Shown piece by piece: positions 40,282 to 49,061 of a stretch of DNA of 64,000 nucleotides. The first letter of the stretch is position 1; the number at the start of each line of letters is the position of its first letter. The notes beneath the pieces are model-generated. The model was not told where the DNA came from. It did not search any database and was given only the letters and a program-made list of their open reading frames with translations. This DNA comes from Myxococcota bacterium (GTDB lineage Bacteria > Myxococcota_A > Polyangia > JAAYKL01), in contig JANQET010000197.1 in the NCBI GenBank assembly GCA_028278265.1, positions 1-64,000 on the forward strand. The letters are read 5' to 3'. The translations under genes were made by a program, and so were the position numbers.

Positions 40282-42426
40282 ATGACCCACGAATCGAAAC
40301 CAATCGCCATTCTCGCACTATTCATTGTTTGCGTCGCGATACCGTTGGTACCGGCGCCTGCAGCAGCCGATGAATTGACCATCGTGGTGGTGGAAACCAG
40401 CACGGATCCGAATGCCAAGACAAACACAACGAGTAATCTGCGCAACCTTCCCCGAGGCGGAATAGCTGTCCGGGCCTCAACTCTCGACGAGGCGGAAGGA
40501 AAAATCATCGGCAAGCTGGGCACGGGGGATTGCATCAAAAGACTCGATTTCAGAGGTCACGGTGCACCGGGGGTGCAGGGTGTCGGTGATGGCGTGGGCT
40601 ACGATGGCGACAAGCACATCAATACGGGCAACCAGTCCAAGTGGACTGAAAAGCTCGAGGAGTTGGAAGGCAGATTTTGTGAAAACGCCGTCGTAAATCT
40701 CTGGGGCTGCAATGTGGGAAGCTGCACCAAGGGAGCGGAAAAGCTCAAGGCGATCGCCGACCGGTTCAACGTCACTGCGCGAGGTGCGGTGGATACGGTA
40801 TCTGCCGGCAAACAAGAGCGCTACAAGGGGCCAATCCAAGAAGCCAAGCCGGACCGGCCGGCTCCGCAATGCATGATTGCAACCATCAAAAAGGCGAAGA
40901 AGAAAGAGGACAAGATCGACCCGCCGGCCCCTGAGCAAGCGCCAGAGATTGTCTCGCCGCTCACTTATGCCCCGTTCCTGGTCGGACAGCCGATCACATT
41001 CAAGATCGGTGCATATTCCCACGCACACGAGGTAAAGTGGCGTGTTTCACAAAGTGAAGCTGAAGGGTCGGGTGATTCGTTTACTTTTGTTCCATCCGTC
41101 CCCGGTAACTTCCACGTGACCGCGTCGTTCGAAGACAAAGAGCATACCGTCATCGTCTTGGTCCGTTCAGGTGAGATCGAACCGGAGCCGTGGACTCAAG
41201 TCGACGTATTGGAACCGATGGAGGGCTTTACGGATCTGTTGGGATTTCGCCGAATCCAGATCGATCACAGCGGTCCAGCCGACATCACGACCGAATCCCC
41301 GTCGATGGCATTTCTAGTGGGGCAGCCCGTCGGATCAGCGGTATCAATACACGTTGAGGCCCCGATTGCGAATGAGGAGGGCCACATCACAAGTGTCTAC
41401 GAGGCCGAGCTAACTGTGACTTTCGAACGATCCACGCTGCAGGTCATCGAAGTGCCCTTGGTGCCGGATACGGTCAATGAAATACGTTTTCAGGGTTTCG
41501 ACGAAAAGCTCGGTAACAGCAGCCCGGTGTTTTTTACGCTCGCTCATGTCAAACCGCTGCCTGACATCCCAGTGGTATTTCAAAAGAGAGCTGGTGGTCG
41601 AGAGACGGAAATAACCGGGGCCGATCTGAGACGAGCACTGAGGAGCTATATCAACAACGCCAAGAACGTGAGCAGGGAGTTGGCCGCCTATCTCAACGAT
41701 GTGGTCTTGGCGGTTGTGAATAAGAGCGGCACGGACCGGCGCACCGCTCGGATACGGATCAAGGTGCAAGAGCTGCTCAGATTGCTTCGGCTGTACAGGC
41801 GTCAAACCGATCCCGAGAAAAAGGCCAAAATGGAAGAGGAGCTGAAGCGGGAATACGTCAACCTGCTGCTGCACGAAGCCGGACACGCCAAAGCGGTCAG
41901 GAGAGGCGTCGCCGGTCCTTCAACGCCTGAGAACACCGAAGAGATGCGCAACAGGAAAGAGATGATCAATCGACTGATCGATCTCCTCGGCCGCCTGAAG
42001 GAGCGGGAGGGAGGCGCCCCGCCAACCAAAGCGCCGGATGGGGCCGGGCTGGACAATCAGTCGGCGACCACCTGGCTCGAACGGATCAGGTACATCCTCT
42101 TTAGACAGGCGGAGCAGATCCAAAAATATCTGCGTCGCACGGATCAAGAATTCAAGCGAGACGAAGCAGACCTGAGTAGCGCCTACCGGAGACTGCAACG
42201 GGATCTGAGGCGTTTAAATCGAGACAACAGCAAAACCCAGGCTCAAAAGAGGACAGAAGGGCAGCGGCGATTCGACAGGTTCAAGCGGGAACAACAAGCT
42301 CGGATCAGCAGATTGGCCGACAAGTGCGGGAAAGAATACTATTTCACGTTCTACCCCGCCACGCGGTTCGTCAAAAAGAACAAACGGTTGTCCAGGAGTT
42401 TCAACGGGAAACCGATCCCCCAGTGA
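40282..42426 (+). CDS. Secreted protein with DUF4347/caspase-like N-terminal domain and a C-terminal HEAGH zincin-like motif
   Basis: Signal AILALFIVCVAIPLVPAPAAA; DFRGHGAPG (His) ... AVVNLWGCNVGSCTKGAEKL (Cys); later LLLHEAGHAKAVRRG; coiled-coil C-terminus. Confidence 0.65.
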   Translation: MTHESKPIAILALFIVCVAIPLVPAPAAADELTIVVVETSTDPNAKTNTTSNLRNLPRGGIAVRASTLDEAEGKIIGKLGTGDCIKRLDFRGHGAPGVQGVGDGVGYDGDKHINTGNQSKWTEKLEELEGRFCENAVVNLWGCNVGSCTKGAEKLKAIADRFNVTARGAVDTVSAGKQERYKGPIQEAKPDRPAPQCMIATIKKAKKKEDKIDPPAPEQAPEIVSPLTYAPFLVGQPITFKIGAYSHAHEVKWRVSQSEAEGSGDSFTFVPSVPGNFHVTASFEDKEHTVIVLVRSGEIEPEPWTQVDVLEPMEGFTDLLGFRRIQIDHSGPADITTESPSMAFLVGQPVGSAVSIHVEAPIANEEGHITSVYEAELTVTFERSTLQVIEVPLVPDTVNEIRFQGFDEKLGNSSPVFFTLAHVKPLPDIPVVFQKRAGGRETEITGADLRRALRSYINNAKNVSRELAAYLNDVVLAVVNKSGTDRRTARIRIKVQELLRLLRLYRRQTDPEKKAKMEEELKREYVNLLLHEAGHAKAVRRGVAGPSTPENTEEMRNRKEMINRLIDLLGRLKEREGGAPPTKAPDGAGLDNQSATTWLERIRYILFRQAEQIQKYLRRTDQEFKRDEADLSSAYRRLQRDLRRLNRDNSKTQAQKRTEGQRRFDRFKREQQARISRLADKCGKEYYFTFYPATRFVKKNKRLSRSFNGKPIPQ

Positions 42427-43213
42427 TCGCCAACACCGTGTTCCGCAGCACAGCTCGACCGTCCAACCCCATTCTGGTTATCGCTTTCTCCTGCCGGCAC
42501 AGCCCAAATTGCGGTCCAAGCCGTAGGAATGGCTCTTAGTCGAACGGTGCGTGGTAGACGACAAGAGGCTCGACATCTGTGTGAGCAAGGTCGCGTCGCT
42601 GAATAGAGAATGCAACCGGGGGAAAGGATCACGCGGTCGGTTCAACTGGTCATCGAGTCGCCCGTTGTACCGGGCAAGAGATTCAAACAACGATGGACCC
42701 TCACCGTGCGGGTCTCCTGTCGTTTCGCGTTAGTTGGGACTTTCCGGTGTCGAGGTTGTTTGCTGGTGGTGGTGCTTGGGCAATGGCGGAGGTTGGGGGT
42801 ACTGTTGTGAGTCGCTTCCGGTCGAATCGGTACTGGGTTGCTGAACAGGCAGGTTGAGTTTTCGCTTGATTTTGATTTGGCAGCTGCGGTTGAGTTTTAG
42901 CATTCGGTATCGCATGGCTCCTTAACCACCCGGTTGCACCCTGCATTTACTGCACATTCGGTGCCATGATGAGAAAAAAACAGTTGATCCCCTTGACATA
43001 ACTTAACCATTTATAATTATTTAATTAATCTAGATTGTAAAATCACTTCGCAATGAGATTGTTCGCGCCAGACTGGAGTTGGTTTCTCACAGCTGGCATG
43101 TAATTTTTCAATAATGAAATAATTTTCAAGAATTTTTCCCCTGACCCCAGAATCTCCATGCACAAAATGGACTTTTAAAATAGATAACGGTTAGACCGCG
43201 TGGAGGGAATACA

Positions 43214-45097
43214 ATGATCGTACAGCGACCTGCGACCGAGATTCAGGCATCAGCCCACCGAAGAGATGATGCAGAAGATGGTACTGGCCACGATAGAAAC
43301 TGGTTTGACCGACTGATGGAGAACGAGATTATCCGTCAATTGCCCAACCACTTGAGGCAGTATGTGGTCGATCAGAACCATGGGGCCTACACCGCTGCCG
43401 ACCACGCGGTCTGGCGCTATGTGCTGCGGCAGAGCTGTTCATTCCTCAAAGACCACGCCCACCGGATCTACCTCGACGGATTGGCCCGAACGGGTCTGCG
43501 CATCGACGCCATTCCATCGATCGAGGAGATGAACCAGATTCTGTCCCGCATCGGTTGGGCTGCCGTGCCGGTCAACGGGTTCATCCCCCCGTCGGCGTTC
43601 ATGGAGTTCCAGGCCCACCGCACATTGGTCATCGCGGCGGATATGCGCCAATTGAACCATATCGAGTACACCCCATCCCCGGACATCATTCACGAGGCCG
43701 CCGGCCATGCCCCGATCATTGCCGATCCTCAGTACGCCGAGTATTTGCGGCTGTTCGGTCAAGTGGGCAGCAAGGCGATGTCCTCCAAAAAGGACTACGA
43801 GCTCTATGAGGCGATTCGGCGGCTGTCGATCCTCAAGGAATCTCCTGGGGCCGATCCCCAGGAGATCGAAGCGGCCAATCGGGATCTATTGGACAAGCAG
43901 CGCAATCTGGGCGAGCCGTCCGAGATGGCCCTGCTCACCCGGCTCCATTGGTGGACCGTGGAGTACGGGCTGATCGGCGAGATGGCCAACCCGCGGCTCT
44001 ACGGGGCCGCCCTGTTGTCCTCGATCGGCGAGTCCGCTTCTTGTTTATCGGATGAGGTGAAAAAAATTCCCTACAGCCTGGATGCATTGAACTACCCCTT
44101 TGATATTACCACCAAGCAACCCCAGCTCTTTGTCACACCGAACTTTCCCTATCTGAACGAGGTGCTGACCGAGTTTGCCGACACCATGTCGTTCAGCCGA
44201 GGGGGATGTGCGGGATTGAACACGGCGGTCGACTGCGGCAACACGGCGACGGCAGTCTACAGCTCCGGGCTCGAAGTGTCCGGGACGTTCGCCGAGGTGC
44301 TCTGCGACGAGTGGCGCCGTCCGATACTCCTGCGCACCACCGGTCCCACTGCGCTCGCCGTCGAGGGTCGCGAGATCTCCGGGTGCGGTAAATCCCGATT
44401 TCCCGCGGGATTCGTCTCACCCATCGGTATGATGCGCCACTCGACGACGCCCCTCGAATCGCTCAGTGACGGGGAGCTCGCCTCACTCGGCATCGCGACA
44501 AACGCCGATCTCAGGCTCGACTACGATTCCGGCATTGCGGTTACCGGTCGACTGGAGCGGATCAACCGCGTAGGTGACAATGTGGTTTCGTTGACCGTCG
44601 ACCGCTGCCGGATAGGCTTCAATGACAACCCATTGGTCGAGCTCAGCGATCAACCGCTCGAGATCGCCGTGGGGGAACGAATCGTATCGGTGTACGCCGG
44701 AGCAGCGGACAAGGACGCCTTCGAGCAACCGTCCCGGGTCTCGAATCGGCGCACGATCAAGGTCTGCTATACCGAGCAGCAACAACGGCTGCACGATTTG
44801 TATCAGCAGATCAGACAACAACGGGAGGGGGAGATGAACGAGGAAGTTTTGACCGGAATAGCCCGCGAGGTGGAGCGGGATCATCCGGACGACTGGTTGG
44901 CCCTGATGGAAATCCTCGAGCTGCTGGAGCGACACGATTCAAATGCAGGGCTCGCCTTCCACATTCGGCAGAAACTGAGCGCTCGGGCGGCAACCGAGCA
45001 ACAATACGAAAAGCTGATCGCCGATGGGCTGAGACTCATCGACACCAACGAACTGGCCGGGATCGACGAACAGAACAAAAAGGAACGAACAACCTAG
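43214..45097 (+). CDS. phhA: Aromatic amino acid (phenylalanine) hydroxylase, long form
   Basis: YTPSPDIIHEAAGHAPIIADPQYAEYL iron-ligand region; long C-terminal extension. Confidence 0.9.
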   Translation: MIVQRPATEIQASAHRRDDAEDGTGHDRNWFDRLMENEIIRQLPNHLRQYVVDQNHGAYTAADHAVWRYVLRQSCSFLKDHAHRIYLDGLARTGLRIDAIPSIEEMNQILSRIGWAAVPVNGFIPPSAFMEFQAHRTLVIAADMRQLNHIEYTPSPDIIHEAAGHAPIIADPQYAEYLRLFGQVGSKAMSSKKDYELYEAIRRLSILKESPGADPQEIEAANRDLLDKQRNLGEPSEMALLTRLHWWTVEYGLIGEMANPRLYGAALLSSIGESASCLSDEVKKIPYSLDALNYPFDITTKQPQLFVTPNFPYLNEVLTEFADTMSFSRGGCAGLNTAVDCGNTATAVYSSGLEVSGTFAEVLCDEWRRPILLRTTGPTALAVEGREISGCGKSRFPAGFVSPIGMMRHSTTPLESLSDGELASLGIATNADLRLDYDSGIAVTGRLERINRVGDNVVSLTVDRCRIGFNDNPLVELSDQPLEIAVGERIVSVYAGAADKDAFEQPSRVSNRRTIKVCYTEQQQRLHDLYQQIRQQREGEMNEEVLTGIAREVERDHPDDWLALMEILELLERHDSNAGLAFHIRQKLSARAATEQQYEKLIADGLRLIDTNELAGIDEQNKKERTT

Positions 45098-45130
45098 TGC
45101 TTTGTCACGCATACATTGTCGGGTCAGGAT

Positions 45131-45236
45131 CCCCGATTCCCCCTTTGAAAAAGGGGGTTAGGGGGATTTCGTCTCTCGAGCGGCGCCTTGGGGAGGACAA
45201 AATCCCCCCAGCCCCCTTTTCAAGGGGGAGCTTCTC
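45131..45236. repeat. MITE-like palindromic element (about 30-bp imperfect inverted arms)
   Basis: Left arm attccccctttgaaaaagggggttagggggattt; right arm aaatccccccagcccccttttcaagggggag. Confidence 0.8.
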
Positions 45237-45284
45237 ACCCGACCCTTTTGAATTGACTAGGTACTAGCACAGCGGAGGAGAACG

Positions 45285-45617
45285 ATGGAACCGTTGACCA
45301 GCAAGAAATGCGTCCCGTGTGAGGGGGACCTCGAGCCACTGACCAGAGCGCAATTTTCCCACCACCTGAATCAAGTCCGCGATTGGACTGTCGTGGAGAG
45401 CGACACCAAACTGGAGCGGGAATTCGAGTTCGGGGACTTCAACCAGGCGTTGGCCTTTGTCAACGGCGTGGGGGAGATCGCCGAGTCAGAAGGTCACCAT
45501 CCCAACATCTACCTGCACAGTTGGAACAAGGTCAAATTAACCGTCTACACCCACGCCATCGGCGGCTTGTCACTCAACGATTTTGTTCTCGCCGCGAAGA
45601 TCGACGCAGTTGGATAG
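45285..45617 (+). CDS. phhB: 4a-hydroxytetrahydrobiopterin (pterin-4a-carbinolamine) dehydratase
   Basis: W-x-V-x16-FxFGDFNQALAFVNGVGEIAESEGHHPNIYLHSWNKVKLTVYTHAIGGLSLNDFVLAAKID. Confidence 0.93.
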   Translation: MEPLTSKKCVPCEGDLEPLTRAQFSHHLNQVRDWTVVESDTKLEREFEFGDFNQALAFVNGVGEIAESEGHHPNIYLHSWNKVKLTVYTHAIGGLSLNDFVLAAKIDAVG

Positions 45618-45626
45618 TCCGTTGCC

Positions 45627-45778
45627 GGCCCCCTCCCCCCGCCCTCCCCCGGTGGACGTTGGGACATTGGGGGAGGGAGCCAGAGGTCTCGGACCGCCCT
45701 TGCTCATTCTCGCCTCAATTCCCGTTCCCTCCCCCACCGGGGGAGGGCTAGGGCTAGGGCGGGGGCTCGGGACTGGGA
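45627..45778. repeat. Second palindromic C/G-rich MITE-like element
   Basis: ccccctccccccgccctcccccggtgg ... ccctcccccaccgggggagggctagggctagggcggggg inverted arms with internal palindromes. Confidence 0.7.
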
Positions 45779-45808
45779 CGACCTTCCATTGAGCGACCAG
45801 GCGGGCGG

Positions 45809-47023
45809 CTATCGCCTCAGGGTGAAGCGGTTGTTGTCGGTCTCCCAAAGGCGCAGGCGAATCAGCTGGTGTGCCAATCGAGGCTCGAGTTTGGCCCACA
45901 GCAGCCGCACGATATTTTCCCCGGTAGACGGCTGATCGGTAAACTCGGCCACCTCCTGGTCGAGGTGTCGATAGCGCCAGTCGTCGAGTACACCGTCCAA
46001 CTCCCGATTCAACCCGACCAGATCAGCGACCCTACCGGTGCGCGAATCCAGCGGACCGGTGACCGTGCAGGCGACCCGGTAGTCGTGGCCGTGGCCCGCC
46101 GGGTTGTTGCATTTCGAATAGATGTCCTGGTTCTCTGCCGCGGAAAGATGGGGCGAATGCAGCCGATGGGCCGCCGTGAAACCGGACCGGACGATCATGC
46201 GCGTTTCCCCGGTCTGGCTGTGTTCCACGGCGAAAGCGGGGTTTTCGTGGAGGGTGACGCGACTGGCGCTCGAGGCGGCGTGAAGCCTATCGAACAACAG
46301 CCCGGCCAGTACCTCCGTCGTGTTGGGTTGCGCCTTGAACGCGTCCAGCTCGACCGACAGGTTGCGATGGTCTAGCTCGTCGCGCAGGCGATCGAGAGAT
46401 TGTCGCGCCGCTGCTTCGTCGATGAGCTGACCCGTGCGCTGATCGGGCTGACCCGACCAGGTGGCCCGCAATCGGTAGTGGTGTCCATGGCCTGCCGGTG
46501 ATGCGGCGCGGCCGAACAAGTCCCGGTTTTGCTCATCGGTCAACCCGGGCACATGGGTACGGCGCGCAGCGGAGAAATCGATCCACAGGTGGCGCTCGAC
46601 CGACCCGTTCGAAAAAGCGGTCGCTTCGCTTGAGGCCGATTCGGACAAGTGGCAGACCACCGGTTGGGCAGGGCTGTCGGTGAACAGCGCCCTCGCTTCC
46701 TCGAGCAGGGCCAGGGCCAGGTTTTCGGTGGTCGGATTGATCCGGTCGAACGGCGGGGTATCCCCGTTGAGGAACCGGTGATCGAATCGGCGCTCGAGCA
46801 GCCCGCGGACGCGGGTTTTAATCTCGGCGAGATTGACCATCATGCCGGTGCGCCGATCCACCTCGCCCTTGAATCCGAAGTTGGCGACAAAGTTGTGACC
46901 GTGGCCGTACCGACCGTCCGCTTCACGGCCAAAGGTTGACCGGTTTTGGTCATCGGACCAGCCCGGCACACCCAGCCGATGGGAGGCACTGAAGGAGAAT
47001 CGTCTGCTAACGGTCAGTCGCAT
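45809..47023 (-). CDS. Triple-domain 6-pyruvoyl-tetrahydropterin synthase/QueD-family fusion protein
   Basis: Three tandem PTPS units: FSASHRLG...GHGHNF; FSAARRTHVPG...GHGHHY; FTAAHRLHSP...KCNNPAGHGHDY...LWETDNNRF. Confidence 0.87.
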   Translation of the reverse strand: MRLTVSRRFSFSASHRLGVPGWSDDQNRSTFGREADGRYGHGHNFVANFGFKGEVDRRTGMMVNLAEIKTRVRGLLERRFDHRFLNGDTPPFDRINPTTENLALALLEEARALFTDSPAQPVVCHLSESASSEATAFSNGSVERHLWIDFSAARRTHVPGLTDEQNRDLFGRAASPAGHGHHYRLRATWSGQPDQRTGQLIDEAAARQSLDRLRDELDHRNLSVELDAFKAQPNTTEVLAGLLFDRLHAASSASRVTLHENPAFAVEHSQTGETRMIVRSGFTAAHRLHSPHLSAAENQDIYSKCNNPAGHGHDYRVACTVTGPLDSRTGRVADLVGLNRELDGVLDDWRYRHLDQEVAEFTDQPSTGENIVRLLWAKLEPRLAHQLIRLRLWETDNNRFTLRR

Positions 47024-47083
47024 CGTCCCTGTTGTATGACCGATCGTCGCCGAGTGCAATGGGTGCTGTGAGGGGGGTGGGGT

Positions 47084-48004
47084 CTAGGGATTGGCCAAGT
47101 CGATGCGTTCGATCTCTTCGAGAATGTCTTCCACACCCAGCTTGGTCACCTTGGTGATGCGCATCGTCGAGGTCTCCAGGATGAAGTAGGCGCCGAGATC
47201 CTGAAACAGACATTCGCCGTCGCAACCACCAAACCAAATATCCTGCTCTGTGGTGTCCTGGGCACGCCAGCCACCGACCCAGTTGTACTCATCCATCTTG
47301 GCGCTGCATTCATCTGCCGGGAGGGTGACGCCACTGCTCAAGTTGGGAAAGTACATCCCGACTATGTCGCTGTGAAATCCCTGAATCTCCTCGTACGCGT
47401 TGGCGATGAGCACGAACTGGATCTCACAACCCGGTCATCCGGGTGTGGCTAGACAAAAGACTAGCGACTTGACCTCCCGTTGGTTGAGAAACACCTCGCA
47501 CATATCCAGCTTGGCCACATCACCGCCGGTGCTATAGATGGCGGTGAAGTCGATCATGGGTACCGGATTGTCCAGATCCCATCCGTGGGGTCCTGCTGGA
47601 TAATCCTCTTCGCAGCTCAAATCGGTATCGATGTCCGAATCGCTGTCACTGTCCCCGTCCGTGTCGCTGTCTGCGTCACTATCTGTATCGGAATCCGCAT
47701 CAGTATCGCTGTCACTATCGCTGTCGCTATCGGAATCCGCATCCATATCGGCATCGCCATCAGCGTCAGCATCGCTATCGGAATCTGTATCTGCGTCCCC
47801 GTCAGCATCGGAGTCCCCGTCTCCGTCCGCGTCCCCGTCGGCATCCCCGTCCCCGTCACCGTCCCCATCCGTATCTCCGTCCGTATCCGCGTCGCCACTC
47901 GCAGCGTCGTTTTCAGCAGGATCGTCGGACTCACCGGAACAGCCGGCAAGCGCAAAGAGGAACAGCCAAACAATCAATCGGTGAATCCTGAGCGGAGATG
48001 TCAT
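47084..48004 (-). CDS. Candidate selenoprotein: lipoprotein with Asp-rich tether and thioredoxin/TlpA-like domain, TGA (47435-47437) in G-U-P-G-C
   Basis: ORFs 47435-48004 and 47084-47413 are in one frame separated only by [37 protein letters not shown] matches a thioredoxin-fold WCxxC region; lipobox FALAGC; (D/S/A/G)D repeats. Confidence 0.72.
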
Positions 48005-48138
48005 CGTCGAGGTTTACCTCTCCGGGCCTTTCAACGCGTCTTCCATTTTTATAACACGATCGGTCTCATCCGGGTACAAGTTCCCCGGAAACTGTCTCAG
48101 TTGTCCCGGCGACGAGACATTCCAGTCGACTTCAGTGC

Positions 48139-48690
48139 TCACGGCTCATACTCGGTCACTGACTGCAGATAGTCCTCGTTCCCCGGGACGACCAGGTGTG
48201 ACTTGGCATAGGCCCGGCCGCCCCAATGGACATCTCCCATGTAGATCTTTTCCGAATCGAAATGCTTGCGGGCAATGCGCCGATCCAGTTGCTCGACCCG
48301 CACGGCAGCATCCCGATACGCGTCATCCAGTGCCTCCCTGACCTCCGGGCTCCCCAGGCGGTACATGTTGGAGATGGCCCAGGTCAGATGCCAGACCGAA
48401 AAGCTGCCCGATTTTTGCTGCTCGGACGCCACCCGGTCGATGTATTTGAAATACAACGCTGACACCTTTGAAGCCTGATCTGCGGTGAGGACCTGGTCCC
48501 GCATCGCCCACAGGGTGAGCACCGAGCTGAATTGGTTCTCGGCGAGCTCGAGCTCGGCGACCCGGAGGGATTGATCAATGTCGATCCCCGGGATGAGCAC
48601 CTTCTCGCGCTCGTGGTACATAAAACACCCCGATGCAGTGCTGACCAGCGCTAGGAGAATAATCTTCGTGATTGTTGAGACAGTGGACAT
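48139..48690 (-). CDS. Lipoprotein of unknown function
   Basis: LVSTASGCFMYHERE lipobox; 183 aa. Confidence 0.65.
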   Translation of the reverse strand: MSTVSTITKIILLALVSTASGCFMYHEREKVLIPGIDIDQSLRVAELELAENQFSSVLTLWAMRDQVLTADQASKVSALYFKYIDRVASEQQKSGSFSVWHLTWAISNMYRLGSPEVREALDDAYRDAAVRVEQLDRRIARKHFDSEKIYMGDVHWGGRAYAKSHLVVPGNEDYLQSVTEYEP

Positions 48691-49061
48691 GATTCGACCT
48701 CCCTTTGGAAATCACCTTTATTAGGTCTTTGTTAGCACGCAGTGTGCCAAGTCTCCCTCGGCGGGAACCGTTGCAGGCGAGTGAAAGGAGCCGTTGCCCC
48801 GTTGCACCCGACAGTCCGGTGCTCGATAAAAAAATGCCGTCTGAATTCATTTCTTTGTTGCGCCCCCCTGTTGAATGTTTTAAGTTGAATTTATTGTAAA
48901 TATTAATCTGATAGTCGAGGACATCAACAGCTATAGAGTTTCTCAACGGGGTAGGGCGTCTTTTGTTGCTAGCGCAGAATGACGCGGAACCAAAGGAGGA
49001 TTTCGACAGGATGAGAGTCTTGGCGACCGGGGGTGCCCTTTGCTATCGCGAGGGAGGAAAA

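Noticed and set aside
42427-42606. Possible further TGA readthrough after the caspase-like protein
   Set aside because: The frame stays open for about 57 codons, but the translation lacks protein-like features and no convincing hairpin follows.
42993-43017. TTGACA...TATAAT promoter upstream of the phenylalanine hydroxylase
   Set aside because: Both hexamers are present but the spacer is only 13 nt, too short for a standard sigma-70 promoter.
47480-48172. Val/Ile/Ser-rich plus-strand ORFs over the Asp-repeat
   Set aside because: Complement of the acidic tether; no RBS or domain.
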